Assembly: GCA_021155965.1 (NCBI GenBank) | Contig: JAJNBJ010000001.1 | Span: forward strand, 248,001-312,000 | DNA: 64,000 bases | Source: Flavipsychrobacter sp. | GTDB taxonomy: Bacteria > Bacteroidota > Bacteroidia > Chitinophagales > Chitinophagaceae | Reading direction: 5' to 3' | Part shown: piece by piece, positions 17,032-25,976 of the stretch | Position numbering within the stretch: position 1 is the stretch's first letter | Layout: every line of letters begins with the position of its first letter | Translations under genes and position numbers: made by a program | The notes under the pieces: generated by a model | What the model saw: only the letters and a program-made list of their open reading frames with translations | Told to the model about the DNA's origin: nothing | Databases searched by the model: none

Positions 17032-17246
17032 CAGGCAAGTATGAGCTCTTCCCTGGTGATATTTTTACCTTCATATTCCTGATCAGTCAATTCTTTCTGT
17101 GTCTCCAGGTATAAATTTAAAGCATCAATAAGATTAGCTTTTAGCTCTTCGGTTGTTTTGCCTTGGGATATTACTGCGGGAATTTCTTCTATCTGGCCTA
17201 CCAGCCACCCATTTTCACCCTTTTCAATTATTGCAGTCAGCTTCAT
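17031..17246 (-). CDS. hicB: HicB-type antitoxin
   Basis: A small HicB partial-RNase-H-fold protein: MKLTAIIEKGENGWLVGQIEEIPAVISQGKTTEELKANLIDALNLYLE. It lacks the C-terminal DNA-binding domain of longer HicB proteins, so autoregulation would need another route. An in-frame ATG at 17255 lies inside the -7 element, so I start at 17246, giving 71 residues. The predicted leader is then two to three bases or none. Confidence 0.88.
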   Translation of the reverse strand: MKLTAIIEKGENGWLVGQIEEIPAVISQGKTTEELKANLIDALNLYLETQKELTDQEYEGKNITREELILA

Positions 17247-17252
17247 ATATAC

Positions 17253-17260
17253 CAAAGATA
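17253..17260 (-). promoter_or_regulatory. -7 element of hicBA, near-leaderless
   Basis: Minus-strand TATCTTTG, a full consensus match, ending seven bases before the hicB ATG. Transcription should start within about three bases of the start codon. Confidence 0.6.
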
Positions 17261-17300
17261 GCTATTTTTTTATGATTTGAATGTTAAGGTTGGTAGTGTC

Positions 17301-17516
17301 TCAGTTTGAATTTCTGAACTTAAAATAAATTAATAAAACAATGGGTATCACAATTCCAAATATACTATAAGCACTTGTTCTCCCAATCTTCATTTTCAAA
17401 ATAATATCTATATGGCTTTCTGCATAATGTGCTATCCATCTTAGGAAAGCTCCGTAGCCATTAATTATAATTTCCCAAACGAACCGCACAAATATTTTCA
17501 CGATAAACTCAAACAT
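17301..17516 (-). CDS. Small membrane protein, unknown
   Basis: A 71-residue open frame with a C-terminal hydrophobic helix (about 49-65, IFGIVIPIVLLIYF) and an amphipathic N-terminal half. I recognise no family. It lies between hicBA and the TATACCC array with no clear promoter. It could be a real small membrane protein or a chance frame in AT-rich DNA. Confidence 0.4.
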   Translation of the reverse strand: MFEFIVKIFVRFVWEIIINGYGAFLRWIAHYAESHIDIILKMKIGRTSAYSIFGIVIPIVLLIYFKFRNSN

Positions 17517-17603
17517 ACATTATCAAATATAACAAAAATAGGAGCTTATTCATGCCCCTTCTGCTGCTGCTTAGTGTAGATTTATCTGCGCCTAAACCCG
17601 TCC

Positions 17604-17621
17604 TTCCGATAGCTATCGGAA
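17604..17621. repeat. Perfect 18-bp palindrome containing CCGATAGCTATCGG
   Basis: TTCCGATAGCTATCGGAA is fully self-complementary. The core is, from memory, an over-represented palindrome in Bacteroidota genomes. No T-tract follows. Confidence 0.6.
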
Positions 17622-17787
17622 ACCCGACTGTCGAATAACTCACTCATCCTGCCATCTTTTCATCCTATAAATCGTAGTTCAGACAATTTGCGGTCTGGCA
17701 CACTTTTTGCTGCATTATTTATTGCGCCGCAAATGGCTAAAACCTGCTGCCAGTGCGCATTTTGGCAGTTCTTTGTTTACGGAAAAT

Positions 17788-17869
17788 TATACCCAAAATA
17801 TACCCTTTTTATACCCTCTTGTATTGAAGATTATACCCAAATTATACCCTTTTATACCCCTTTATACCT
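17788..17869 (+). repeat. Helically phased TATACCC array
   Basis: Heptamers TATACCC start at 17788, 17799, 17810, 17832, 17843 and 17853, with a final TATACCT at 17863. The 11-base step continues through 17821, where the motif is degenerate (GTATTGA). Spacing changes to 10 in the last two steps. Bases between motifs are A/T-rich. Confidence 0.75.
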
Positions 17870-18028
17870 TAAAATAAAAAGCAAGATGATTGCCCATGGC
17901 GTGTTTCGCGCATACAAAAAAATTATTAACCGAAAACAGGGCTATCCCGGAAATTATACCCTGGGCTATGATTTATCTCATCCACCCATTCTCCATAATT
18001 CCTTATTTTGCCCATCCAAATTATCAAT

Positions 18029-19402
18029 ATGGCACGTAAGGTTACTGTATTAGGTGCAGGGCTGGTTGGCTCGCTGCTTTCTGTTATTCTGCGCAAGCGC
18101 GGCTATGAGGTGGAATTGTATGAACGCCGGCCCGATATGCGCAGCGCATCTATATCTGCCGGTAAGTCTATTAACCTCGCTACCAGTCATCGCGGCTGGA
18201 AGGCACTGGAATTGGCTGGGCTTAAAGACCAGTTGTTACCCATAGCCATCCCCATGTATGGCCGCTACCTGCACCAGCCTGATGGCAATACCGCTTTTCA
18301 GCCGTACAGTAAGAACAATGAAGCGATCTTCTCCGTAAGCCGTGGTGAACTGAATAAAAAGCTAATGACGCTTGCGGAAGAACACGGTGTAAAAATATTC
18401 TTCGAGCACCGTTGCACGCATGTAGATGTGCCGAACAACACAGTGCATTTCGAATTGCCGGATAAATCGCAGAAAGTAGTGCAGGCCGATCTGCTTTTTG
18501 GCGCAGATGGCGCGTTCTCAGCTCTGCGCGATAGTTATTCAAAACTGGCACGTGTAAATAGCGACCAGCATTATCTCGATTACGGTTACAAAGAGCTGTG
18601 CATACTATCCGGCAAGGATGGAGAATGGGTGATGGAGAAAAATGCCCTGCATATATGGCCCCGCGGCAATTATATGCTCATTGCCCTGCCTAATACCGAT
18701 GGCACATTCACTTGCACACTCTTCCTGCCGTTTGAAGGAGAAGTATCTTTCGAAAAACTGAAAACAAAAGAAGATGTAACCAAATTCTTCGACTCTCAAT
18801 TTGCAGATGCAAAAGCGCTGATGCCGGGTTTGTTAGATGATTTCTTTACCAATCCTACCTCAGCATTAGTTACAACACACATCAGCCGTTGGAATTATGA
18901 GAACAAAAGCGCATTAATAGGCGATGCCGCACATGCCATCGTACCTTTTTATGGGCAAGGTATGAATGCAGGATTTGAAGATTGCACGGTGCTCAGCGGT
19001 CTTATGGATAAACACGGCGATGATTGGGGCAAAATATTATCTGCTTATGCAACTAAAAGAATACCAAACGGTAACGCTGTAGCCAACCTGGCCCTTACGA
19101 ATTTTATAGAAATGCGAGACAAGGTAGCAGACCCAAAATTCCTTGAGCGCAAGAAAATAGAGAAGGAACTGGGCAAACGCTACCCCGATCAATTTGTATC
19201 GGTGTACGAGATGGTATCTTTCAGCCATACTCCTTATAGTACAGCCATACAGTGCATACAGGCGCAGGACCAATTGCTGCACCGCATTATGAGCGAAGGT
19301 GATTTTTTTGAGAACGTGGAAAAAGGTAGTTTTGGCGATACGCTTGGCAAATGGGTAACTGATTACCATAATGCCGTGCAACAATTAGATTTTGGACAAT
19401 GA
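18029..19402 (+). CDS. kmo: Kynurenine 3-monooxygenase
   Basis: A FAD-dependent hydroxylase that converts kynurenine to 3-hydroxykynurenine in tryptophan degradation and de novo NAD synthesis. The protein starts MARKVTVLGAGLVGSLLS, which gives the GxGxxG FAD motif; ERRPDMR and the second FAD motif GDAAHAIVPFYGQGMNAGFEDC follow, and the C-terminal half carries the membrane-facing helices of the family. A longer frame from 18008 adds seven residues; I prefer 18029 because of the motif position. The stop overlaps the recJ start (ATGA). No other kynurenine pathway gene is in the window. Confidence 0.94.
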   Translation: MARKVTVLGAGLVGSLLSVILRKRGYEVELYERRPDMRSASISAGKSINLATSHRGWKALELAGLKDQLLPIAIPMYGRYLHQPDGNTAFQPYSKNNEAIFSVSRGELNKKLMTLAEEHGVKIFFEHRCTHVDVPNNTVHFELPDKSQKVVQADLLFGADGAFSALRDSYSKLARVNSDQHYLDYGYKELCILSGKDGEWVMEKNALHIWPRGNYMLIALPNTDGTFTCTLFLPFEGEVSFEKLKTKEDVTKFFDSQFADAKALMPGLLDDFFTNPTSALVTTHISRWNYENKSALIGDAAHAIVPFYGQGMNAGFEDCTVLSGLMDKHGDDWGKILSAYATKRIPNGNAVANLALTNFIEMRDKVADPKFLERKKIEKELGKRYPDQFVSVYEMVSFSHTPYSTAIQCIQAQDQLLHRIMSEGDFFENVEKGSFGDTLGKWVTDYHNAVQQLDFGQ

Positions 19403-21123
19403 AGCCTGATAAGAGATGGACACTTAAACCTGCCGACGAACAAAAAGTAAACAGGCTTGCCGAAGCACTAAAGATACAACCCGCCATATGCCGTATGCTG
19501 GTGCAGCGTGGCATTGAGGATTACGAAAGTGCAAAATTATTTTTCCGCCCTGAGCTATCCCACCTGCATGATCCTTTCCTCATGAAGGGAATGAAAGAGG
19601 CTGTAACCCGCATTAGTGATGCCATAGAATGGCATGAGCGCATAATGGTTTACGGAGATTATGATGTGGATGGCACAACCGCTGTTTCACTGTTTTATTC
19701 TTTTCTTAAAAACAATTATAAAGGTGATCTTGCCTATTATATCCCCCACCGCTACAGGGAAGGATATGGTATATCAAAAGCTGGTATAGATCATGCACAT
19801 GCCAGTGGTTATACGCTGATGATAACGCTGGACTGCGGTATCAAGTCGGTGGAGATGATCGGTTACGCAAAGTCGCTGGGCATAGACGTAATTGTTTGCG
19901 ACCACCACTTGCCTGATAAAGAACTGCCACCTGCCATTGCGATACTCAATCCTAAGCAGAGCGATTGTAAATATCCGTATAAAGAACTCAGTGGTTGTGG
20001 AATTGGGTTTAAGCTGGCATCAGCTCTTGCTATCTATTGGAAACAGCCACTGGAAAATGTATATCAATACCTGGACCTCGTCGCTACCAGCATAGCTGCC
20101 GATATTGTTCCAATAGACGGTGAGAACAGGATACTGGCGTTTTATGGCGTAAAGCGCATCAACGAATCACCATGCCTTGCTATTTCTACATTGAAAGAAC
20201 TGGCAGGCGTAACAAGGCCACTGTCAATATCAGACCTCGTTTTTGTGATAGGGCCCCGTGTGAACGCCGCAGGCAGGATGGACGATGCACGTAAGGCTGT
20301 TGAATTTTTCATTGAAACTGATTCAGAAAAAATACAATTGCTGGCAGCTGCCCTGCACTCTGATAATGACGACCGTAAAGAAGTAGATAAAAGCACTACC
20401 GAAGAAGCACTGGCTATACTGGAAGATGAGCTGATGCGGCAGCGCAAGTCAACAGTGATCTACAGGCCTCATTGGCATAAAGGCGTGGTAGGTATTGTAG
20501 CATCCAGGTTGATTGATCATTACTATCGTCCTACCATATTGCTCACCAATGCCAACGGCAAGGCTACAGGTTCTGCACGTTCAGTTTCCGGATTCAATAT
20601 TTATGAGGCAATACATGAATGCCGCGACCTGCTGGAAAATTATGGCGGGCACTTTTATGCTGCGGGCATGACGATGGATGAGAAAAAGGTAGATGATTTT
20701 ATTGCTAAATTTGAGCAGGTAGTGTCTGCAACGATAACTGCCGAGCAGCAGGTGCCTGAAATTGAGATAGATGCGGAGATACCCCTTGCACTAGTGAAAC
20801 CTGCTACCAATAATATCCTGAAGCAATTTGAGCCATTTGGCCCGGCCAATATGCGCCCTGTATTTGTAAGCCGCAATGTATACGACTACCAGGGCAAATC
20901 TGTTCTTGTGAAGGAGCAGCACCTGCGCATAGTTGCGCATCAAAAGGAGGGTGCTATAGTAGAGGGCATTGGCTTTAACCTGGCGGATAAGTATGAACTG
21001 GTAAAAAACAACCCGTTCGATATGGTATATACCATTGAGGAAAATGAATTTAACGGTACCACACGCCTGCAGGTGAAGGTGTTGGACATACGGATGCATA
21101 CGCAAACCCATAACGGGGTTTAA
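19399..21123 (+). CDS. recJ: Single-stranded-DNA-specific exonuclease RecJ
   Basis: RecJ degrades single-stranded DNA 5' to 3' in recombination and mismatch repair. The 574-residue product shows the DHH motifs in order: VYGDYDVDGTTA, TLDCGIKS and CDHHLPD. Later come SARSVSGFNIYEAI and the DHHA1 signature YGGHFYAAGMTM, then the OB-fold domain. It is translationally coupled to kmo by a 4-base overlap, an unusual pairing of metabolism and repair. Confidence 0.96.
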   Translation: MKPDKRWTLKPADEQKVNRLAEALKIQPAICRMLVQRGIEDYESAKLFFRPELSHLHDPFLMKGMKEAVTRISDAIEWHERIMVYGDYDVDGTTAVSLFYSFLKNNYKGDLAYYIPHRYREGYGISKAGIDHAHASGYTLMITLDCGIKSVEMIGYAKSLGIDVIVCDHHLPDKELPPAIAILNPKQSDCKYPYKELSGCGIGFKLASALAIYWKQPLENVYQYLDLVATSIAADIVPIDGENRILAFYGVKRINESPCLAISTLKELAGVTRPLSISDLVFVIGPRVNAAGRMDDARKAVEFFIETDSEKIQLLAAALHSDNDDRKEVDKSTTEEALAILEDELMRQRKSTVIYRPHWHKGVVGIVASRLIDHYYRPTILLTNANGKATGSARSVSGFNIYEAIHECRDLLENYGGHFYAAGMTMDEKKVDDFIAKFEQVVSATITAEQQVPEIEIDAEIPLALVKPATNNILKQFEPFGPANMRPVFVSRNVYDYQGKSVLVKEQHLRIVAHQKEGAIVEGIGFNLADKYELVKNNPFDMVYTIEENEFNGTTRLQVKVLDIRMHTQTHNGV

Positions 21124-21173
21124 TTGCATTTTGCATCATTTTTATTAATATTACACTGTACGAAATTATGATT

Positions 21174-21599
21174 ATGAAAAAAGTCCTCGTATTCAGTTTT
21201 TTGTTCTTAACTATTACCGCATCAGCCCAAAGGAGAACACATTCTAAAGCGCCTGAAGTTGTACGCATAGCATTTTATAGACAGTTCCCTGGCATCGACG
21301 ATCCGAGGTGGGAGATAGAGGGAGGTGAATATGAAGCCCATTTCAGGCACAACGGCCAGCCAACCTCAGCAGTATTTACCAACGATGGCAAATGGGTAGA
21401 GACAGAGCGGGTTATACCCATAAATTCACTGCCTGTAGGTGCCAAATTATATATTGAAAAGAATTTCAGTGGCCGCAATGCGCGGCACGCTTCAGTGGTT
21501 AAGCTGGCAAATGGAGAGACCAACTATGAAGCGCACATCAACTATATGGACCTCATTTTTGACAAAGACGGCAAGTATATAAGAACGGAAAAAGATTAG
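21174..21599 (+). CDS. PepSY-like periplasmic protein
   Basis: A 141-residue product with a signal peptide (MKKVLVFSFLFLTITASAQ) and two PepSY-like (beta-lactamase-inhibitor-like) repeats: VRIAFYRQFPGIDDPRWEIEGGEYEAHFRHNGQ and IEKNFSGRNARHASVVKLANGETNYEAHI. Such proteins are common small periplasmic proteins in Bacteroidota; their role is unclear. The frame begins two codons earlier (21168), but MKK gives the better signal peptide. A weak terminator follows. Confidence 0.8.
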   Translation: MKKVLVFSFLFLTITASAQRRTHSKAPEVVRIAFYRQFPGIDDPRWEIEGGEYEAHFRHNGQPTSAVFTNDGKWVETERVIPINSLPVGAKLYIEKNFSGRNARHASVVKLANGETNYEAHINYMDLIFDKDGKYIRTEKD

Positions 21600-21616
21600 T
21601 TCTATGTGAAAGTAAA

Positions 21617-21638
21617 ATCCCTCAATCGAGGTTTTTTT
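21617..21638 (+). terminator. Weak terminator after the PepSY-like gene
   Basis: A short stem CCTC-AATC-GAGG followed by seven T residues. The stem is only four pairs. Confidence 0.4.
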
Positions 21639-21718
21639 CATTTTCATATACTACCTATTATAAATGCTTGCTATCTTTAAGTGAGTTTATATAATATATT
21701 CTTTTAAAATAAACAGTT

Positions 21719-23662
21719 ATGAAATTTTCTACTCAAAATGTTGCCGCTTTTTTCTTAGCAATAGCTTTTTGTTGCACAGGCAATAAATGCTATTCAACTG
21801 CATGGACAACTGCAAGTGCCGGAGCAATAAATACACTCTCAAATTGGACAAACGGAAGCACGTCGCCGACTTCATTTACAACGCCGGGAGATACATGGAC
21901 GGTCGATAAATCAATGACAATTACGTCGTCGGGAACATGGACGGTTGGAACTATTTCCAGTACAGCTGTAACTGTAACATTTATTGCAGGCGGAACGTTA
22001 AATGCTTCCGGATCAGGTAGTAGTATTGCTAACGTTACTATATATGGCAATGTAGTTAACAGTGGTGGTACGATCAGTCGGAGCGGCTCGGGCTCTACTG
22101 GAATTGCTGTAAATATATATGGTAACTACAGTATGACCAGTGGAGATATCGACGCATCCGGTTCTGGCTCAGGCACAATTGTTATGAATGTTCATGGGAA
22201 TTTTACCCAAAGCGGTGGAGATATTCATAGGGGCGGGTCCGGCACTACTGCTGATACAATAAACGTACACGGCAATTATAGTATGACCGGAGGAACCGTG
22301 AGTTCAGGAGGTTCTGGCTTTGGCAACGTGAATATTAATGTCTATGGCAACTTTTCAGTGAGTGGAACATCCGCAATGACATACTCTGCAGCAGGGAGTG
22401 GCAATGTGGTTCGCTTACGGCTTAATACTGGTGCAGGAACAATGATGATAGACAATACGAGTACCGGCTCATGGTCGGGCACCAACGTATATATTGACAC
22501 AAATTGTACGGCTCAGTTGGCGGGCAACTTCAGCACAACAACCGGTTCTGCAACTTTTGGATTAACCGTTGATGGTACCCTCATTTGCCCGGCTACTTAT
22601 ACAGTAAATGGGACACGGAAGTTCATACTGAATGGACTAGCTACGCTTAAAGTGGCCCATACTACGGGAATAAACGGGGCAATTGTAACAACAGGTACTA
22701 AAACATTCAGCAATAGTGCGAATTATGAATTTAATGGAACAGCAGCACAGGTTACCGGAGCAGATATGCCGGCTTCACTCGTTGCACCAGACACGATCAC
22801 AATAAATAACCCAATGGGCGTAACGCTTTCGCAAACCACATCTACTACAGGCAAACTAATGTTAACAAGTGGCATACTGCATACCGGCACTTATACAATG
22901 ACTGTACCCGGCGGGGGCGCATCAGTATCGGGTGCGGGCCTGGCTAGCTATATTGAAGGTACATTTATAAAAACAGCTGCAGGAAATGGAACATTGTTCT
23001 TCGAGGTTGGTGATACAAGCTATGCACCTATGTTACTTATATTTGATGCTACGGCCACTGCCGGCAGTGTAGGCATGAAGGTCAACAACGGCCTGCACCC
23101 TAATATTGCCACCTCAGGCATTACTGCGTCTTTCATTACCACTCATTACTGGACAGTTACTAATTTTAGCCTTGCAGGGCCGGATACTGTTTATCCCAAA
23201 GCAGAATACAATCTATCTACTATTGTAAGCGGTTCCAACAATTATTTCCGCACGCAAAAGTATAGTGGTTCTGCCTGGCTTAGCAGTGCCCGTGTGAGTA
23301 CCAATACTTCCGCACCCTATACCACAACTACCGATACCGGGTTTGCCCTGGCATCATTTGCCGGAGATTATATTTTTGGCAGGATCAACATGCCATCATT
23401 GGGAGCGAATTCAGTTGCAAAGGTTGCGGGAATAAATATTTCCCCCAATCCTAGTAAAGGAGTATTTACGCTACTTGCGATTGCTGCGACAGAAGAAGAT
23501 TTGCAGCTTACGGTAACAGATATTTTTGGCAGAATTGTCAGCGAGTTCGTTGCATCAACCAATAAGACGATCAATGTAAAACTTGATGTGGTAGCTGGCG
23601 TATACTTGTTGTCTGCAAAGAGTAAAAGCGAAACGTATTCGGGACGTATAGTTATCGACTAA
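21719..23662 (+). CDS. T9SS-exported beta-solenoid surface protein
   Basis: A 647-residue secreted protein with a signal peptide (about 1-27) and a Gly/Ser/Thr-rich body. Residues about 95-225 hold five related repeats of about 30 residues around YGN and VHGN cores (VTIYGN, VNIYGNYS, MNVHGNFT, INVHGNYS, INVYGNFS), each followed by a GSG turn; this fits a right-handed beta-solenoid. The last 80 residues (ISPNPSKGVFTL... then GVYLLSAKSKSETYSGRIVID) are a type A T9SS sorting domain. A -7-like TATCTTTA lies about 50 bases before the ATG. Possible roles are adhesion or biofilm matrix. Convergent with the next gene, overlapping 11 bases. Confidence 0.85.
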   Translation: MKFSTQNVAAFFLAIAFCCTGNKCYSTAWTTASAGAINTLSNWTNGSTSPTSFTTPGDTWTVDKSMTITSSGTWTVGTISSTAVTVTFIAGGTLNASGSGSSIANVTIYGNVVNSGGTISRSGSGSTGIAVNIYGNYSMTSGDIDASGSGSGTIVMNVHGNFTQSGGDIHRGGSGTTADTINVHGNYSMTGGTVSSGGSGFGNVNINVYGNFSVSGTSAMTYSAAGSGNVVRLRLNTGAGTMMIDNTSTGSWSGTNVYIDTNCTAQLAGNFSTTTGSATFGLTVDGTLICPATYTVNGTRKFILNGLATLKVAHTTGINGAIVTTGTKTFSNSANYEFNGTAAQVTGADMPASLVAPDTITINNPMGVTLSQTTSTTGKLMLTSGILHTGTYTMTVPGGGASVSGAGLASYIEGTFIKTAAGNGTLFFEVGDTSYAPMLLIFDATATAGSVGMKVNNGLHPNIATSGITASFITTHYWTVTNFSLAGPDTVYPKAEYNLSTIVSGSNNYFRTQKYSGSAWLSSARVSTNTSAPYTTTTDTGFALASFAGDYIFGRINMPSLGANSVAKVAGINISPNPSKGVFTLLAIAATEEDLQLTVTDIFGRIVSEFVASTNKTINVKLDVVAGVYLLSAKSKSETYSGRIVID

Positions 23663-24800
23663 TTTGCTTACTCCCAAATACCGCTTTCATCATTACATCA
23701 GTAAAAGTATCCCAGCTATACTTCTGTTTTTCAGCAAGTATATGCGCATGCAGGTTGGGTATGGAATTAGGTTCATAGAACTTCAATATCGCATCAGCAA
23801 TAGAAGCCGGGTTGGGCTCTGCCACAAAGCCTACCTTTCCATGCGGCACTACTTCGGCAAGGCCGCCTACATTGGTCACTACCATGGGCTTTTCGAAATG
23901 AAAGGCTATTTGTGTAATGCCGCTTTGGGTAGCATGTTTGTAAGGTTGTACAATAAGGTCTGCCGCGGAAAAGTAGTAACGTACTTCGCTGTTGGGAATA
24001 AAATCCGTTTTCAGATGCACTACCTTTTGCAACTGGTGTTTTTCTAATATTGCATTGTTATTTGCTTCTACAGCTTTATCGTAGTACTCTCCCGCAGCTA
24101 TCAGTTCTATGCCTGCCTGCCTGATGCGTTCATCAGCCATGGCTTCCAGCAGCAGGTCTAATCCTTTATACTCGCGTATAAACCCAAAGAACAGCAGGTA
24201 TCTTTTATTAGGATCAAGACTTAATTTTTTGCAGGCTTCCTGCTTGCTTACAGGTTCGTTATAACTATCATAAATAGGGTGGGGCGTAAAATAAGACGGC
24301 TTATTGGTGAATGTCCTCACATCCTTCAACACGTCCTTGCTCATGGTCACAAAAGCATCAATAGGCTTAATGAAGTAGTTGGTAAATTGCTTATCACCCG
24401 GCCGTTTCTCGTGGGGTATGATGTTGTCCACTATGCACAACACCTTAGTATGCTTATTCTTTTTACCTTTCCTTAGAATTGTGCCAAACGCAGGTCCCAT
24501 AAAAGGCAGCCAGTATTTTACAATAATGAGGTCGAATTTTTCTTTGTTCACCTGGCTGCCAATACTCATCCAATTGAGTGGGTTTACAGAGTTAACAACC
24601 GTACGTATGGTCAATCCCTTTGGGGCGGGTTCATCAGTAAATTGTGTTTTGCCTGGAAACAGGAACGATGGGTACTGAAGGCTGAAAGAATAGATAACTA
24701 CTTCATGCCCCTGCTGCTGCAACTGGTAAGCAAGCCGCTCATTAAAAGCAGCAAGCCCGCCCCTTAACGGATGTGCAGAACCAAGGATGGCTATCTTCAT
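23652..24800 (-). CDS. Family 4-type glycosyltransferase
   Basis: A 382-residue GT-B fold enzyme. N-terminal signs are the SAHPLRGGLAAFNERLA glycine-rich loop. The C-terminal domain shows FFGFIREYKGLDLLLEA, TDFIPNSEVRYYFSAADLIVQPYKHATQSG and the GGLAEVV nucleotide-sugar-binding helix. It should transfer a sugar to a lipid-linked glycan; donor and acceptor are unknown. Last gene of the heptose-type operon, overlapping the nucleotidyltransferase by four bases. Its position suggests it uses the activated sugar made by that operon. Confidence 0.87.
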   Translation of the reverse strand: MKIAILGSAHPLRGGLAAFNERLAYQLQQQGHEVVIYSFSLQYPSFLFPGKTQFTDEPAPKGLTIRTVVNSVNPLNWMSIGSQVNKEKFDLIIVKYWLPFMGPAFGTILRKGKKNKHTKVLCIVDNIIPHEKRPGDKQFTNYFIKPIDAFVTMSKDVLKDVRTFTNKPSYFTPHPIYDSYNEPVSKQEACKKLSLDPNKRYLLFFGFIREYKGLDLLLEAMADERIRQAGIELIAAGEYYDKAVEANNNAILEKHQLQKVVHLKTDFIPNSEVRYYFSAADLIVQPYKHATQSGITQIAFHFEKPMVVTNVGGLAEVVPHGKVGFVAEPNPASIADAILKFYEPNSIPNLHAHILAEKQKYSWDTFTDVMMKAVFGSKQISR

Positions 24801-25495
24801 TTAAAAAGTGTTTTAAAGTCCTTTTGGGCAAGGTCGTAATCAGTAGGTATGCCAATATCTATGAAATAGCGATCGCTTTCATACCCAAAGAACTTCTTTT
24901 CCTTTACAAATTTCTCGAGGTAGTCTTTTTCAAAGGAAAACTTATCAGGCAGCTTCCTGGCAAGAAATTTTTCCCGGTTGATGAAATAAACGCCGCCATT
25001 GATCATTCCTTCGTCGCGATATTGTTTTTCCTCAAATGAGGTGATGACGCCGGATGCATCAGCATTCACTATACCATACCGGTCAAACTCTTTCATCTTT
25101 TTCAGCGCCAGCGTTGTTTCTGCATTTTTGCTGCGGTGAAAAGCCATTTGTTTTGCCAGGTCCACCTTGAACATCGTATCACCGTTCACAATAGCAACAT
25201 CATCCGTCTCAGCTACCTCCATCGATGCTAATATACCTCCGCCGGTGCCTAAAGGTTCTTCCTCTATCACGCAATCAACTTCAAACAAAGTATCCTGTTC
25301 TTCTACCCAGTCGGTAATTACCCTGTGTTTATAACCGAGCGAAAGAATTACACGTGTGCATCTTTGCTGTGCCAGGTAATCAAAAAGATAGGAAAGAAAA
25401 GGTTGGTCATTTACCGGTGCCATGCACTTGGGATATGCACCTATAACGCCCTGTAATCTTGTACCAAGCCCACCGGCAAGTATTATTGCTTCCAT
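24797..25495 (-). CDS. hddC: Sugar-phosphate nucleotidyltransferase, HddC-like
   Basis: A 232-residue enzyme that joins an NTP and a sugar 1-phosphate. The N-terminus has the GGLGTRL pyrophosphorylase loop (AIILAGGLGTRLQGV), PKCMAPVNDQPFL, and the metal site NGDTMF. Family and length match D-glycero-D-manno-heptose-1-phosphate guanylyltransferase. With the GHMP kinase of the same operon this suggests GDP-heptose synthesis. The partners GmhA and GmhB are not in the window. The symbol is inferred from the neighbour. An octamer array ends two bases before the ATG. Confidence 0.72.
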   Translation of the reverse strand: MEAIILAGGLGTRLQGVIGAYPKCMAPVNDQPFLSYLFDYLAQQRCTRVILSLGYKHRVITDWVEEQDTLFEVDCVIEEEPLGTGGGILASMEVAETDDVAIVNGDTMFKVDLAKQMAFHRSKNAETTLALKKMKEFDRYGIVNADASGVITSFEEKQYRDEGMINGGVYFINREKFLARKLPDKFSFEKDYLEKFVKEKKFFGYESDRYFIDIGIPTDYDLAQKDFKTLFK

Positions 25496-25497
25496 TT

Positions 25498-25529
25498 GTT
25501 AACAGGTTAAATAGTTAATTAGTTAAAAG
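25498..25529 (-). repeat. Four tandem octamers directly before the hddC-like start codon
   Basis: Plus-strand units GTTAACAG, GTTAAATA, GTTAATTA and GTTAAAAG, eight bases each. In the sense of the gene they read NNNTTAAC; the last one ends two bases before ATG. Confidence 0.8.
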
Positions 25530-25540
25530 GGCAATGGGGA

Positions 25541-25957
25541 TTAATTATTTTTAGAATCGATCATCTTTTTAAGCCAGGCTATATATCCGTTCAGAAGTTT
25601 TTCTAATTCTAAAGCTTGTTGTTTATATTCGTTCAAAGTACTTTCCGAAATATAGTTGCAATCAAATGCGTTAATGCAATCGTTTATTGTCTCATACAGA
25701 GAACCTCGTGCCTGAATACAGAAATGCAACTGATCTTTATAAGTATATCTTCCATAACCTTCAGAAATATTACTGCCAATTGAGCGGCTTGCTCTTATTA
25801 ATTGGTCTTCAAGACGGTATTTTTCGACTGCCGGAAATGATTTTACAAGCTGATAAATAGAATTTTTATATCGTCTTGCACCTTGCCAGACTTCAAGATC
25901 GGTAAATGACTTATATACTTTATCATTTTCCATAAGCAACGATTTATTAATACTCAC
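25541..25957 (-). CDS. S23-type four-helix-bundle protein
   Basis: A 138-residue protein of the 23S-rRNA intervening-sequence (IVP) family: FTDLEVWQGARRYKNSIYQLVKSFP, then EDQLIRASRSIGSNISEGYGRYT, then a QARGSLYETINDCINA helix. Homologues occur in rRNA intervening sequences and, often in Bacteroidota, within polysaccharide gene clusters. The function is not known. An inner ATG at 25933 is also possible. It breaks up an operon whose other genes are contiguous in function, and is flanked by octamer arrays facing each other. Confidence 0.9.
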   Translation of the reverse strand: MSINKSLLMENDKVYKSFTDLEVWQGARRYKNSIYQLVKSFPAVEKYRLEDQLIRASRSIGSNISEGYGRYTYKDQLHFCIQARGSLYETINDCINAFDCNYISESTLNEYKQQALELEKLLNGYIAWLKKMIDSKNN

Positions 25958-25976
25958 CTTTTTTACTTATTTGCTT

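Larger units (their letters stand above)
17517..18028. other. 512-base non-coding region upstream of kmo
   Basis: It holds an 18-bp palindrome (17604-17621) and a phased TATACCC array (17788-17869) with one more TATACCC at 17955-17961. A frame of 121 codons runs through it (17688-18053), but it is built largely from the repeat and overlaps the kmo start, so I do not count it. TTATTTTG at about 18003-18010 may be a -7-like element for kmo. Confidence 0.6.

Noticed and set aside
17688-18053. 121-codon frame upstream of kmo
   Set aside because: It is partly the translation of the TATACCC array, has no family resemblance, and overlaps the kmo start.
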